In this document: in pieces, positions 16,340 to 25,707 of the stretch
Layout of the letters: every line of letters begins with the position of its first letter
Position numbering within the stretch: position 1 is the first letter of the stretch
Assembly (NCBI RefSeq): GCF_900110895.1
Contig: NZ_FOIQ01000003.1
Coordinates: 62,001-126,000, forward strand
Direction of reading: 5' to 3'
Source of the DNA: Prevotella aff. ruminicola Tc2-24
GTDB taxonomy: Bacteria; Bacteroidota; Bacteroidia; Bacteroidales; Bacteroidaceae
Length of the DNA: 64,000 nt
The notes under the pieces: model-generated
What the model saw: the letters and a program-made list of their open reading frames with translations, nothing else
Database searches by the model: none
What the model was told of the DNA's origin: nothing
Position numbers and translations under genes: made by a program

Positions 16340-17995
16340 TCAATAGTTATATCTATTCATATAACCTGCAGATCTGAGATCTTTATATGTCCAATTATAA
16401 GGACGGGCACTCCCGTCATTTTTCACTTCGTTGACAGGTATAAATGTTTTGCATGAATAAGCCGCTCTACCGTTCATGAACATTTCTGCAACAACCTTAA
16501 ATGTAATATTCTGTCTGATCTCGAAATTACCATGATAGAAGTCGTAGGCCGGAACATCTCTTACCGTTGTTCTGTTCGGATAATTATTATATGATGATAT
16601 AATATACGTTTGTGGCATATCCCATATCTTCGCTAACGAGTCTGAATAGAGCAATGTCTGCGTATATCCTGCGGACGCGACATTCACCAGCCATGTATCA
16701 TTTAATGCTGTATTTCTCGTCCAGAAATTAGGATATTTTCCATCATATTTGTCGTATTTCGCCAATGAGAAATGACTTTTCACTTCTATGCCTGCTGTCG
16801 GATTTGTTACTACCCGCATGGAAGGAGTGCCCGTCACTTTATACCAGAACTCCCTACCCGATGCATTATCTCGGAAATTAACCAACTCAGGGGTTTTGTT
16901 TATCGTATATTTGGGGGCCTCTGCCAAATTCCAAACCCCAAGTCTCTCACCTATGCCATTAAGAGGAATTCCGGAAATAGGTGGAATATAGCCAGTCGCA
17001 GGAAAGACACTTTTACCTGTAATTTCTACGCTACCATTCGTTGTGAACTGTAATGTCTGAACGCTTTTCGTCTCTCTTCCAAGAACAGAACCAAAAATCG
17101 AATTGATGCCTGCCTTTAACAAAGCTGGTCCAGCATCTCCTGTCATTAACTGTAAAATAGCACCTAATGCCTTTGATTTTATAGGCTTTCCTCCATCTGT
17201 ACTACCATTTCCTGTTACAGTATTACGAGCAACCCAGTTTTTGGCCGAATCGCCTACAGCATTAACAAAACCAGAAACTATACCAGAAAGAAGTTGGTCG
17301 CGCGAAGAAGTCACAATCGTGCCTCCCGAGGTAGATTTGTATGCACCTTTAAATTTGTAGGTCACTTCATTCATTGCATAAGCAAGAATGTTCATTGTCT
17401 CTTTGAGACTATTCTCGTCATAGGCCAATTCCAACATAAAGCAATTCCAACCTTTATCAAAGCCATGAAGCAGGTTACTTGATACGTTTGAAATAACAAC
17501 TTTCTGAGAAGATGATGAATTGTTCGGAGATGCAAAATATGGAATAAAATTGAATAGCTTCGTATTTGATTGAGGAATGGTCAATTGCCAATAAGCACTG
17601 TTATTCAATTGGACCTCAGGTACATAGCAGAAGCCTTTCAAGACTCCAGACAATTTATTGTATAACAATATGAAACAAGCATCATCAACCTTGTTTACAA
17701 CATGGTCGCAACCAACAATTTTCAGATTACTAAATAGCAGCCTCCAACCATCAGACTCCTTCACGTCATATCTAATGTCTTCAGGTATTGCTGTTTCTGC
17801 CAGGCTTGCCCATGGTAAAAACACCTTTGCACCCGAAGGAAGTTTGCAATACGTGCATTCGTCCCACTTTCCTTGAGAGCCTCTGGTCATAACACGCAGA
17901 AGATCTGTGGACTCTATGCCCACATTCGCCTCTTCATCATTACAAGAAATAAATACTAATATTAACGCAAGAATGATTAAATTTAGTCTTTTCAT
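16340..17995 (-). CDS. lipoprotein of unknown function
   Basis: A 551-residue protein I cannot assign to a family. The N-terminus is a lipoprotein signal with Cys18 in FISCNDEE; acidic residues right after the cysteine resemble the Bacteroidetes surface export signal, suggesting display on the cell surface. A Gly/Ala-rich hydrophobic region (about 225-310, including ALGAILQLMTGDAGPALLKA) could be amphipathic or membrane-active. The C-terminal half is rich in aromatic residues and predicted beta strands, with a GERLGVWNLAEAP motif. Base use is clearly more AT-rich than the flanking genes, pointing to an acquired accessory gene. It lies 11 bases after the leucine-rich repeat gene. Confidence 0.7.
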   Translation of the reverse strand: MKRLNLIILALILVFISCNDEEANVGIESTDLLRVMTRGSQGKWDECTYCKLPSGAKVFLPWASLAETAIPEDIRYDVKESDGWRLLFSNLKIVGCDHVVNKVDDACFILLYNKLSGVLKGFCYVPEVQLNNSAYWQLTIPQSNTKLFNFIPYFASPNNSSSSQKVVISNVSSNLLHGFDKGWNCFMLELAYDENSLKETMNILAYAMNEVTYKFKGAYKSTSGGTIVTSSRDQLLSGIVSGFVNAVGDSAKNWVARNTVTGNGSTDGGKPIKSKALGAILQLMTGDAGPALLKAGINSIFGSVLGRETKSVQTLQFTTNGSVEITGKSVFPATGYIPPISGIPLNGIGERLGVWNLAEAPKYTINKTPELVNFRDNASGREFWYKVTGTPSMRVVTNPTAGIEVKSHFSLAKYDKYDGKYPNFWTRNTALNDTWLVNVASAGYTQTLLYSDSLAKIWDMPQTYIISSYNNYPNRTTVRDVPAYDFYHGNFEIRQNITFKVVAEMFMNGRAAYSCKTFIPVNEVKNDGSARPYNWTYKDLRSAGYMNRYNY

Positions 17996-18006
17996 TGATT
18001 ATCTAG

Positions 18007-18924
18007 TTAATCGTATATAACATTCGAATATCCATATCCTTTTTGTTGGCAACGTGTACATATGTCACCATATTCTTCCCACTTCTTTGTGTGTTTTATA
18101 TGTTCGGGAATCTCACCAGAGAGCCTGTTGCCTTGCAATAACGGTGGTACACAATCCGAACTGTCATTCCATACCTCAAGAGGCAGTTCTGTGATGTTAT
18201 TATTGTTACACTCTATTAAGATATTATTCTTTAATATCTCGATTGGAAAAGTGCCGGAGAATTTGTTATCCGTCAGAACAGCTCGTTTAAGTTTTTTCAT
18301 ATTTGCAATACCTTTGGGCACATCTCCACTAATATATGTATCATTAATATACAAATATTCCAAGTTTTTCAAGTTGCCAATACTCTCAGGGACAGTTCCC
18401 GACAACAGGTTATTAGACAGTTGCAGCATCCTAAGAGAAGTTAATTCCCCGATACTCTCGGGAATCACACCTGTCACGTTGTTGTCAGCAATAACAAGAA
18501 TGATAAGGTTCTTCAGTTTACCTATATCATTTGGAATATTACCCTGCATGATTCCTCCGGATATCACCAGCCGTCTTAATTCCGTAAGCTGACAAATTTC
18601 TTTAGGAAGTATTCCATGACATTGTCCGGCGTACACCTCTAAGCCGATGACGCGAATCTCGTTTGATTCTTCTTCAAGACCAGTTGTCACACCGTTCCAT
18701 GTCGTGATGTCATGCAAATCCCAGTCCTGATGCCACGGTCCTATCTCCTGATAGATCTTAACCAATGCCAGACTATCTGACTTATTCAAATGAGGCGTCA
18801 GATCCCCTTCTGATACTGTAGAATCAGAACTACAACCGACTCCTACGAACAAGCCAATAGAACACAGAAGAATTGATAAAGAAATACGGCACCTTCCGTT
18901 TCGTACATATGAAAACCTTTTCAT
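18007..18924 (-). CDS. plant-type leucine-rich repeat lipoprotein
   Basis: A 305-residue lipoprotein with Cys31 in VGVGCSSD. Residues 47-120 look like the N-cap of plant receptor LRRs (SLALVKIYQEIG, then TTWNGV, RVIGLEV and GILPKEICQLTELRRL). About six repeats of the 24-residue plant form follow, for example LRMLQLSNNLLSGTVPESIG and LEYLYINDTYISGDVPKGIA. The end has a CTRC pair of cysteines. LRRs of this form usually make a curved protein-binding surface; a partner or host ligand is unknown. AT-rich like its downstream neighbour, with which it forms a two-gene operon. Confidence 0.78.
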   Translation of the reverse strand: MKRFSYVRNGRCRISLSILLCSIGLFVGVGCSSDSTVSEGDLTPHLNKSDSLALVKIYQEIGPWHQDWDLHDITTWNGVTTGLEEESNEIRVIGLEVYAGQCHGILPKEICQLTELRRLVISGGIMQGNIPNDIGKLKNLIILVIADNNVTGVIPESIGELTSLRMLQLSNNLLSGTVPESIGNLKNLEYLYINDTYISGDVPKGIANMKKLKRAVLTDNKFSGTFPIEILKNNILIECNNNNITELPLEVWNDSSDCVPPLLQGNRLSGEIPEHIKHTKKWEEYGDICTRCQQKGYGYSNVIYD

Positions 18925-19120
18925 AGTCTAAAAATAATATTAAAATGAGTAAATACAGCTCTGTAAAAGCTTGCGTTTTTATTATCCACGATACGAAAAT
19001 ACAAATTTGTTTACAAGACTTCTATCTTAAAAAATAAAAGAACATGAAGAATTTATGAATTCTTGACTTACGTCAAGATAATAGCAAAAGACGGGAAGAG
19101 CCCCAAAAGCAATTAGATAT

Positions 19121-19157
19121 TCAAAAAAAAATCTCCCGACGGAAGGTCGGGAGATTG
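19121..19157 (-). terminator. uronate operon terminator
   Basis: A ten-base perfect stem (ATCTCCCGAC with GTCGGGAGAT, loop GGAAG), followed on the minus strand by a run of T residues. It ends the EIIC-kduI-exuT operon. Confidence 0.85.
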
Positions 19158-19171
19158 ATATGAAGAGAGGA

Positions 19172-20587
19172 TTAGTCTTCTACGACGATGGGCTTGTATT
19201 TCGGCACAAGCATCTTGATGATGATCCAACCGATGAGATAAGCCACAGCACAGATACAGAACACCACCATATAGGCGGCAGGTTTACCCTCGAAGCCGAA
19301 GAATGAGTATGCTGCGCCCTGGGCTGCTGCCCAGTCGAAGAAACGACCGGAACCCAGGTTGATGGCAAACGATCCTAAGCCACCGGCCATCGTTCCCACA
19401 CCTACGATCGTGCCGATTGTCGACTTGGGGAACATATCTCCAATTGTCGAATAGAGGTTGGCACTCCAAGCCTGATGACCGGCACCAAGCAGACCGATCA
19501 GGATGGCAGGCCACCAAGGACTATAGGCACCGAGAGGTTGGGCGAACAGGCCCAGCAACGGCAGACAGGCGAAGATGAGCATCGCACGCATACGTCCCAG
19601 ATAGGGGTTCATCCCCTTTTTCTCGACGAAATAGGTAGGCAGATAGCCACCACCTATCGAGACAAAGGTTACAATGGCATAAAGGGTGAAGATCAGCAGG
19701 ATACCCATCGTAGAGTCGGAGGTGTAACCGTACTGGTCACTGAAATAGGCAGGCGCCCAGAACAGAAAGAACCACCACACGCCATCAGTCATCAGCTTAC
19801 CTACGATGAACGACCAAGTCTGCTTGTACTTGAAGCACTGCATGAACGGAATGGTCTTCTCTTCTTTGACCTCCTGTTTGTTCTGCACCTCGGCGATATC
19901 CCGGTCCTGCTCGATATAATTCACTTCGGCCTGATTGACGAAACGACTCTGATGAGGACGCTCATAGAGCCACATCCACAGTCCCATCCAGAAAAATCCC
20001 AGCACACCGATGACGATGAAAGCCATCTCCCAACCCCAGGCACGAGCCAGCAGAGGAATAGTAGCAGGTGCGACCAGTGCTCCGACAGAGGCGCCACTAT
20101 TGAAGATTGAGGTCGAGAAGGCACGGTCTTTCTTCGGGAAATACTCGGCTGTCACCTTGATGGCAGCGGGGAAGTTTCCGGCCTCACCAACAGCCAGAAT
20201 CAGTCGACAAGCCAGGAACAACCAGACAGAGATGGTGGTCAGAGCCGTCATACTACCACCGGCCAGTCCGATGGCACCCCAGCCACAGAAGGCATGTAAC
20301 ACAGCACCGACAGACCATACGAAGATGGCAATCAGATAACCTTTCTTGGTTCCCATCCAGTCGATGAACTTACCAGCGAAGAGGTTGGCAACGGCATAGA
20401 ACACGGAGAACACCGCCGTGATAAGACCGTAATGCGTATCGGTCCAATGGAACTCCGGTGCAATGAAGTCCTTCCATGTGAGCGACAAGACCTGACGGTC
20501 GAGATAGTTAATGGTGGTCGCCAGGAACAGCAACGCACAGATGACCCAACGGAAATTGGACATCTTGGTAGTTTGTATAGGTATCAT
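19172..20587 (-). CDS. exuT: MFS hexuronate transporter ExuT-like
   Basis: A 471-residue transporter with about 12 membrane segments of the anion:cation symporter branch of the major facilitator superfamily. Signs include NYLDRQVLSLTW in the first helix, GKFIDWMGTKKGYL in the first cytoplasmic loop, RLILAVGEAGNFPAAIKV in helix 4, and a long charged central loop (about 205-245). It probably imports galacturonate or glucuronate across the inner membrane. Its place 30 bases after kduI supports the substrate class. An internal ATG at 20563 is an alternative start. Confidence 0.83.
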   Translation of the reverse strand: MIPIQTTKMSNFRWVICALLFLATTINYLDRQVLSLTWKDFIAPEFHWTDTHYGLITAVFSVFYAVANLFAGKFIDWMGTKKGYLIAIFVWSVGAVLHAFCGWGAIGLAGGSMTALTTISVWLFLACRLILAVGEAGNFPAAIKVTAEYFPKKDRAFSTSIFNSGASVGALVAPATIPLLARAWGWEMAFIVIGVLGFFWMGLWMWLYERPHQSRFVNQAEVNYIEQDRDIAEVQNKQEVKEEKTIPFMQCFKYKQTWSFIVGKLMTDGVWWFFLFWAPAYFSDQYGYTSDSTMGILLIFTLYAIVTFVSIGGGYLPTYFVEKKGMNPYLGRMRAMLIFACLPLLGLFAQPLGAYSPWWPAILIGLLGAGHQAWSANLYSTIGDMFPKSTIGTIVGVGTMAGGLGSFAINLGSGRFFDWAAAQGAAYSFFGFEGKPAAYMVVFCICAVAYLIGWIIIKMLVPKYKPIVVED

Positions 20588-20617
20588 CTTAAATATTTAT
20601 GGTTAAGGTTGTGTTGA

Positions 20618-21598
20618 TTATCTCAGTTGGTCGACAGGGATATTATCCTTATCGTTGTAATACAGGTTCTCGCCTGCCATTCCCCAGATGAACGTATAGT
20701 AATAGGTACCTGCAGCGGCATGGATACTCCACTCGGGCGACATGATAGCCTGTTCGTTGTGCAGCCATACCACACGGCTCTCCTGAGGCTCGCCCATCAT
20801 ATGGGCGATGGTCTGTCCCTCTGGCAGGTTGAAATAGTAGTAGGCCTCGATACGACGTCCGTGGGTATGAGGCGGCATCGTGTTCCACACAGCACCGGGG
20901 TTGAGCTGCGTCAATCCGAGCTGTAGCTGACAGGGTCCCTCCTCCAGCACATCGTTGACGATGAGCTTATAGACCGTACGGTTGTTGGCCTCCTCCGTCG
21001 TTCCTACCGGACCCCAGACGGCCGCTTTGAGCGAACCCTTCCGTCCGTCGAGGGTGATCCACTGGGTCTTGTAGTGCTGATGGGCAGTAGCCGAGTTCAG
21101 GTAGAACTTTGCAGGCTTCTTGGCATCCTTTGAGCGGAAGAGCACCTCCTTGTTCACATCCTTATCCTTGGCGATATGACCACGTCCGATATACAGTGCC
21201 TCTTTCGGAGAAAGGGCATACTCCTTACCGTCGACGATGACCACACCGTCGCCCTCGCCACAGTTCACGACACCGAGCTCACGGTTGTACAGGAAATACT
21301 TCTCCTTGATGGTGGGATCGACATCGAGTCCCAGTTCGAGGAAGTTCTCCAGTTTCAGGGTTTTCGTCACAGGCATGGCACCACCAAAAATAAAACGATC
21401 GTAATGCGAGTAGGTCAGGTTCACCTTGTCAGCCTCCATCACCTTCTCCATGACGAAACGGTCACGCAGGGTCTGCGTGTCGTAATGCTTCACATCAGCC
21501 GGATGACAGGCAGCCTGGAACTTCACACTCTGCTGAGCCATCGCTCCCAGTGCGCCCATCACAAAGGACATCATCAGTATTGTCTTCTTCATTTCCAT
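20618..21598 (-). CDS. kduI: 5-dehydro-4-deoxy-D-glucuronate isomerase with signal peptide
   Basis: A 326-residue cupin enzyme that interconverts 5-keto-4-deoxyuronate and 2,5-diketo-3-deoxygluconate in pectin and uronate breakdown. The metal site is intact: [16 protein letters not shown] supplies two histidines and the glutamate, and [12 protein letters not shown] the last histidine. Family members are about 280 residues and cytoplasmic. This one has an extra N-terminal stretch, [19 protein letters not shown], that looks like a cleavable signal peptide, so the enzyme is probably periplasmic. Start could be 21598 or 21592. Second gene of the uronate operon. Confidence 0.9.
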   Translation of the reverse strand: MEMKKTILMMSFVMGALGAMAQQSVKFQAACHPADVKHYDTQTLRDRFVMEKVMEADKVNLTYSHYDRFIFGGAMPVTKTLKLENFLELGLDVDPTIKEKYFLYNRELGVVNCGEGDGVVIVDGKEYALSPKEALYIGRGHIAKDKDVNKEVLFRSKDAKKPAKFYLNSATAHQHYKTQWITLDGRKGSLKAAVWGPVGTTEEANNRTVYKLIVNDVLEEGPCQLQLGLTQLNPGAVWNTMPPHTHGRRIEAYYYFNLPEGQTIAHMMGEPQESRVVWLHNEQAIMSPEWSIHAAAGTYYYTFIWGMAGENLYYNDKDNIPVDQLR

Positions 21599-21623
21599 AT
21601 TTTGTTTTTAAGTGTTTACTTTC

Positions 21624-23042
21624 TCAACACGGTGATTCGGTGTCTTTTTCCTTTGTATCTCCGTGTTTATATGATTCCTCCACAGTCTTCTCGTCACAGA
21701 TGATACGTCGACGGTTCCACAACATCAATGCGACGGTGACCAGAGTAAGCACACCCATACCGATCCACCGCATGTACTTCACACAGGCATAGATGACATA
21801 GCCGAAGAGTGAAGAGGCGAAATCGAGGGCACCACCCTCGAAGCCGTCGGGAATCTTGGCGGCCGAGGCCGTGGGGTCGGTCTTATAGACCTCATCGGCA
21901 GCCAACGTAAAGGCCGAGGCCATGTCCGTAACGAAATACAATCCCACAACAAGTGCCACAAGACCGACGATTAGACTCTTCACCACGTTTCCCCTCGTGT
22001 AAGGCAAAATCAGCGGGAAAAGGTAGAACATACCGGCCAACGAGGCCAGCGGTAGGAACTGATTACCCGGCAGGAACACAGCGATAGCCAGGATGACCGG
22101 AATCAGGATGACCGAACAGACCAGTGTTGTGGGATGACCGATCACAAGTGCCGGCGACATACCGATATGCACTTTCATACCGCCAAAGCGTTTTTTGGCT
22201 ACCTCCTGTGTTTTCTCTGCGATAGGCTTCAGACCGTCGATAAACAACGAGGTGATACGGGGGATCAGTTCCATAACAGCACCCATCGTCACACCCAGAA
22301 ACAGTACTTTCTTGATGTCGAGCTGGGCAGCCCAACCGATGAGTACACCCACGACGACACCCAGCACGAGCGGCTCTCCCAATACACCGAACCGCTTCTT
22401 GAGTCCCTCGGCATCGACATCCGATTTGGCTAAGCCGGGGATACGTTCAAGAAGCCAGTTGACACCTATGGCAAAGAGCGTGAAACTCTGACAGAAAGGC
22501 TGTGGTATGGAGATACCCTGCAGGTCGTAGTATTTCTGGAAGCGCTCTGCGGTGAGATCGGCCATGACCAGTGTGATGATATAACAGACGATGGCCGCGA
22601 AATAGCCCCATAACAGCGACTGTCCCATCACGAAGTAAGCCACCGCCCCGATAAAGGCAAAATGCCAGTAGTTCCACAGGTCGATATTGATCGTGCGTGT
22701 ACACTTGGTCAACAGCATCAGCAGGTTCACACCCAGACAGATCGGGATGATCAGTGCACCGACGGCGGTACCATAGGCTACCGCGGCGGCAGCTGGCCAA
22801 CCCATATCGAAGACCTTCAGCTGCAGACCATAGAGATTAGAGATTTCCTTCAACGGACTGTCGAAGTTATTCGTCAGCAGGGCTGTCACGATACCAAGAC
22901 CCACAAAACCGACACCCACATAGAGGCCGCTCTTGAGTGCCTTACCGAATCTCATGCCGATGCAGAGACCAATGATCGTAAACAGGATCGGCATCATCAC
23001 CGATGCACCCAGACTGATCACGTAACTGAATACTTGTTCCAT
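21624..23042 (-). CDS. PTS galactitol-type EIIC permease, orphan
   Basis: A 472-residue membrane protein with about 11 hydrophobic segments, matching the EIIC domain of galactitol-type phosphotransferase systems: YVISLGASVMMPILFTIIGL at the start, GWPAAAAVAYGTAVGALIIP, the sugar-site-like NIDLWNYWHFAF, and GGMKVHIGMSPALVIGHPTT. No EIIA or EIIB gene is near, and Bacteroidales usually lack a full sugar PTS, so it may move its substrate without phosphorylation. First in an operon with kduI and exuT, hence a uronate or deoxyketouronate is the likely cargo (inference). The charged C-terminal tail is unrelated to phosphotransfer domains. Confidence 0.8.
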   Translation of the reverse strand: MEQVFSYVISLGASVMMPILFTIIGLCIGMRFGKALKSGLYVGVGFVGLGIVTALLTNNFDSPLKEISNLYGLQLKVFDMGWPAAAAVAYGTAVGALIIPICLGVNLLMLLTKCTRTINIDLWNYWHFAFIGAVAYFVMGQSLLWGYFAAIVCYIITLVMADLTAERFQKYYDLQGISIPQPFCQSFTLFAIGVNWLLERIPGLAKSDVDAEGLKKRFGVLGEPLVLGVVVGVLIGWAAQLDIKKVLFLGVTMGAVMELIPRITSLFIDGLKPIAEKTQEVAKKRFGGMKVHIGMSPALVIGHPTTLVCSVILIPVILAIAVFLPGNQFLPLASLAGMFYLFPLILPYTRGNVVKSLIVGLVALVVGLYFVTDMASAFTLAADEVYKTDPTASAAKIPDGFEGGALDFASSLFGYVIYACVKYMRWIGMGVLTLVTVALMLWNRRRIICDEKTVEESYKHGDTKEKDTESPC

Positions 23043-23082
23043 TTGTTTTATATAGCTTGTTTGTTTTTAGCGTAATTTGCGG

Positions 23083-23114
23083 CAAAGGTACAAAAAAGAT
23101 AGCGGAATGTTGAA
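23083..23114 (-). promoter_or_regulatory. uronate operon promoter
   Basis: TACCTTTG on the minus strand at 23083-23090. The -33 position (23111-23114) reads TTCA and lies in the loop of the upstream terminator hairpin. The leader is about 35 bases. Confidence 0.55.
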
Positions 23115-23132
23115 CATTTCGCTATCTTTTTT
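23093..23132 (-). terminator. murF-alr terminator
   Basis: A stem of about 18 bases with one mismatch around the loop TGA, with A/T tracts on both sides. On the minus strand it ends the YfhO-GSCFA-MurF/Alr operon. Confidence 0.8.
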
Positions 23133-23156
23133 ATCTTATCATGAGGATCACCATAC

Positions 23157-25679
23157 TTAATCCTGGAAGTAGATACGTTTCACGCGGTTGGAGACACCTG
23201 TGAGCACTTCATAGGGGATGGTGTCCAATGTGTCCGAGAGTACCGTGACAGGCAGATGTTCTCCAAAGATCTCCACCTGGTCACCTTCCGCACAGGGGAT
23301 GTCCGTCACATCGATCATGGCCACGTCCATACAGATATTACCTACATACTCGGCCTTCTGACCGTTCACCAGACAGTAACAGCGACGGTTGCCGAGATGA
23401 CGGTTCAGACCGTCGGCATAGCCGATAGGTATGGCAGCGATCACACTGTCGCGCTCGATCTTCCCTTTCCGACTATACCCTACCGTCTCCCCGGCAGGCA
23501 CATGACGCAATTGGAGGATGGTAGTCTTCAGTGTCGACACCGTATGTAGGATATGATTATCCCGCGGGTCCACGCCATAGAGTCCGATACCAAGCCGACA
23601 CATATCCATCTGCCGCTCAGGGAAATGCTCGATACCGGCCGAGTTATCCATATGCCGGAGTATCTTATGTCCGAAGGCCGCCTGCAGCTTCTTACTACCC
23701 TCATCGAAGAGGGCGAACTGCTTGGCAGAGAAATCGTCGAAGCCGTCGCTGTCGGAGCCCACGAAATGACTGAACACCGACCGAGGGATGATGGCATTCT
23801 GGTGCTTCAACCGTTCGATCAGCTCATCGATATCGTTCACGGGATCAAAGCCCAGTCGATGCATGCCCGTATCAAACTTCACGTGCACAGGCCAACCTGT
23901 GATACCCTCCTTACGTGCTGCTTTGATGAGGGCATCCATCAGACGGAACGAGTAGACCTCCGGCTCCAGATCGTAGTCAAACATCGTCTTGAAGGCGGTC
24001 ATCTCCGGGTTCATGATCATGATGTTAGCCGTGATACCAGCCTTACGCAGCGTGACGCCCTCGTCGGCCACTGCCACAGCCAGATAGTCCACCCGATGCT
24101 CCTGCAGGGTCTTCGCGATCTCCACGGCACCAGCTCCGTAGCCATCGGCCTTGATCATGCAGACCATCTTCGTCTCCGGCTTCAGGAAAGAACGGAAATG
24201 GTTCAGGTTCTCCACCATCGCGTTGAGGTTCACCTCCAGGATGGTCTCATGAACCTTCTGCTCCAGTTGCTCGGTAATCTGGTCGAAGCCAAACGACCGT
24301 GCACCCTTCAAGAGGATGATCTCATCGTGCAGACCGGCGAAGATATCACTGGAGAGGAAATGGCGCACATCGGTGAAGAATGCCTTCTCGGCCACCTGGA
24401 TCCTGTCAGCCTGAGCCGTCAGCTCGGGACCGATACCGATAAACCGTTCCACACCACGCTTAACAGCCAGTTCGCTCACCTGAGTATACAGAGCCTCCGC
24501 ACTGGTACCCGACTGATAGATATCACTCAATATCAACGTCTTGCACTTTGGATGGCGACCGTCCGCCATCGGCTGCTGACAGCGACGCTGCATGAAGTCG
24601 AGGGCGATGTCCAATGAGTTCACGTCACTGTTATAGGAGTCGTTGATGAGCACACATCCACGCTGCCCCTCCTTCACCTCCAGACGCATGGCCACCGGCT
24701 CCAACAGAGGCATACGGTCGGCCAGCTGTCCTGGTGTCAGTCCGAGGCGCAGGGCCACGGCTGCACAGGTGATGGCGTTCTCGATAGAAGCCTCGTCGAT
24801 AAAGGGGATGGTATAGGAATTCTCTTCCTCCTGATAGACATAGGTGATGCGTGTGTCGCTCTCCTTCGTCGCTATCTCCTTGATAAAGAAGGCTACTTTT
24901 TCGTCATACCGCGACCAAGCGATCTTCTCACCCTTATACTGCATCCGTCGGATACACCGGCTCACGATATCGTTGTCGGAGCAATAGACCATCGCCTCGG
25001 TGTCATGCATGAGCTCCAACTTCTCCATGCACTTCTCCTCCATCGAACGGAAGTTCTCCTGGTGGGCGGTCCCCAACGAGGTCAGCACACCGATGGTCGG
25101 TTGGATGATATCGCGCAGGGCCGACATCTCACCCGGCTGACTGATGCCTGCCTCGAAGATGCCCACCTCCGTCTGCTCGTTGAGCAGCCATACCGAGAGC
25201 GGCACACCGATCTGTGAGTTATAGCTACGAGGCGAACGCACGATCTTCTGTGAGGGCAGCAGCAGTTGGTAGAGCCACTCCTTAACCATCGTCTTACCGT
25301 TTGAGCCCGTGATGCCGACAATCGGCACCTTCCGTTCGGCTCCGCCGTTGACACCCGACAGGAACTCATCACGATGGCGCTCTGCCAGTCGCTGCAGGGC
25401 CGCCAGTGTATTGGGCACCCTCAGAAAATTCGCATCGGGATATAACGACTCATGGTGCTCCGGCACCTTCTCCACCACATACTGACGGACTCCCCGTCGG
25501 TACAGATCGTCGATATAGCGATGCCCGTCATTACGCTGTGTACGCAGGGCAAAGAATAATGTCTCTTCAGGAAAACAGAGGGAACGACTGTCTGTCAGCA
25601 GCCAACTGATCTGGCCTTCACTCTGACCATAGCGGCGCGCTCCAATCAGCGTCGCAACCTTCTCAATCGAATATTTCAT
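23157..25679 (-). CDS. bifunctional MurF ligase-alanine racemase
   Basis: An 840-residue fusion typical of Bacteroidetes. The MurF part (about 1-470) adds D-Ala-D-Ala to the UDP-MurNAc tripeptide and shows the ATP loop TGSNGKT (124-130) and the Mur ligase NDSYNS stretch (about 346). The alanine racemase part (about 475-840) has the PLP lysine Lys510 in IKADGYGAG and the later GYADGLNRHLG motif; it makes D-alanine from L-alanine. One polypeptide thus supplies D-alanine and uses its dipeptide. The Ddl ligase that lies between the two steps is not in the window. It is last in a three-gene operon. Confidence 0.94.
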   Translation of the reverse strand: MKYSIEKVATLIGARRYGQSEGQISWLLTDSRSLCFPEETLFFALRTQRNDGHRYIDDLYRRGVRQYVVEKVPEHHESLYPDANFLRVPNTLAALQRLAERHRDEFLSGVNGGAERKVPIVGITGSNGKTMVKEWLYQLLLPSQKIVRSPRSYNSQIGVPLSVWLLNEQTEVGIFEAGISQPGEMSALRDIIQPTIGVLTSLGTAHQENFRSMEEKCMEKLELMHDTEAMVYCSDNDIVSRCIRRMQYKGEKIAWSRYDEKVAFFIKEIATKESDTRITYVYQEEENSYTIPFIDEASIENAITCAAVALRLGLTPGQLADRMPLLEPVAMRLEVKEGQRGCVLINDSYNSDVNSLDIALDFMQRRCQQPMADGRHPKCKTLILSDIYQSGTSAEALYTQVSELAVKRGVERFIGIGPELTAQADRIQVAEKAFFTDVRHFLSSDIFAGLHDEIILLKGARSFGFDQITEQLEQKVHETILEVNLNAMVENLNHFRSFLKPETKMVCMIKADGYGAGAVEIAKTLQEHRVDYLAVAVADEGVTLRKAGITANIMIMNPEMTAFKTMFDYDLEPEVYSFRLMDALIKAARKEGITGWPVHVKFDTGMHRLGFDPVNDIDELIERLKHQNAIIPRSVFSHFVGSDSDGFDDFSAKQFALFDEGSKKLQAAFGHKILRHMDNSAGIEHFPERQMDMCRLGIGLYGVDPRDNHILHTVSTLKTTILQLRHVPAGETVGYSRKGKIERDSVIAAIPIGYADGLNRHLGNRRCYCLVNGQKAEYVGNICMDVAMIDVTDIPCAEGDQVEIFGEHLPVTVLSDTLDTIPYEVLTGVSNRVKRIYFQD

Positions 25680-25707
25680 CTCTTCAATGTTTCAGTTATC
25701 AATTCTA

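Noticed and set aside
23553..24617. 354-codon plus-strand frame opposite murF-alr
   Set aside because: Antisense shadow of a clear gene, His/Arg-rich, with no family motif. The same holds for other long antisense frames, such as those opposite cca (50934-52130) and the YfhO-like gene (26920-27909).
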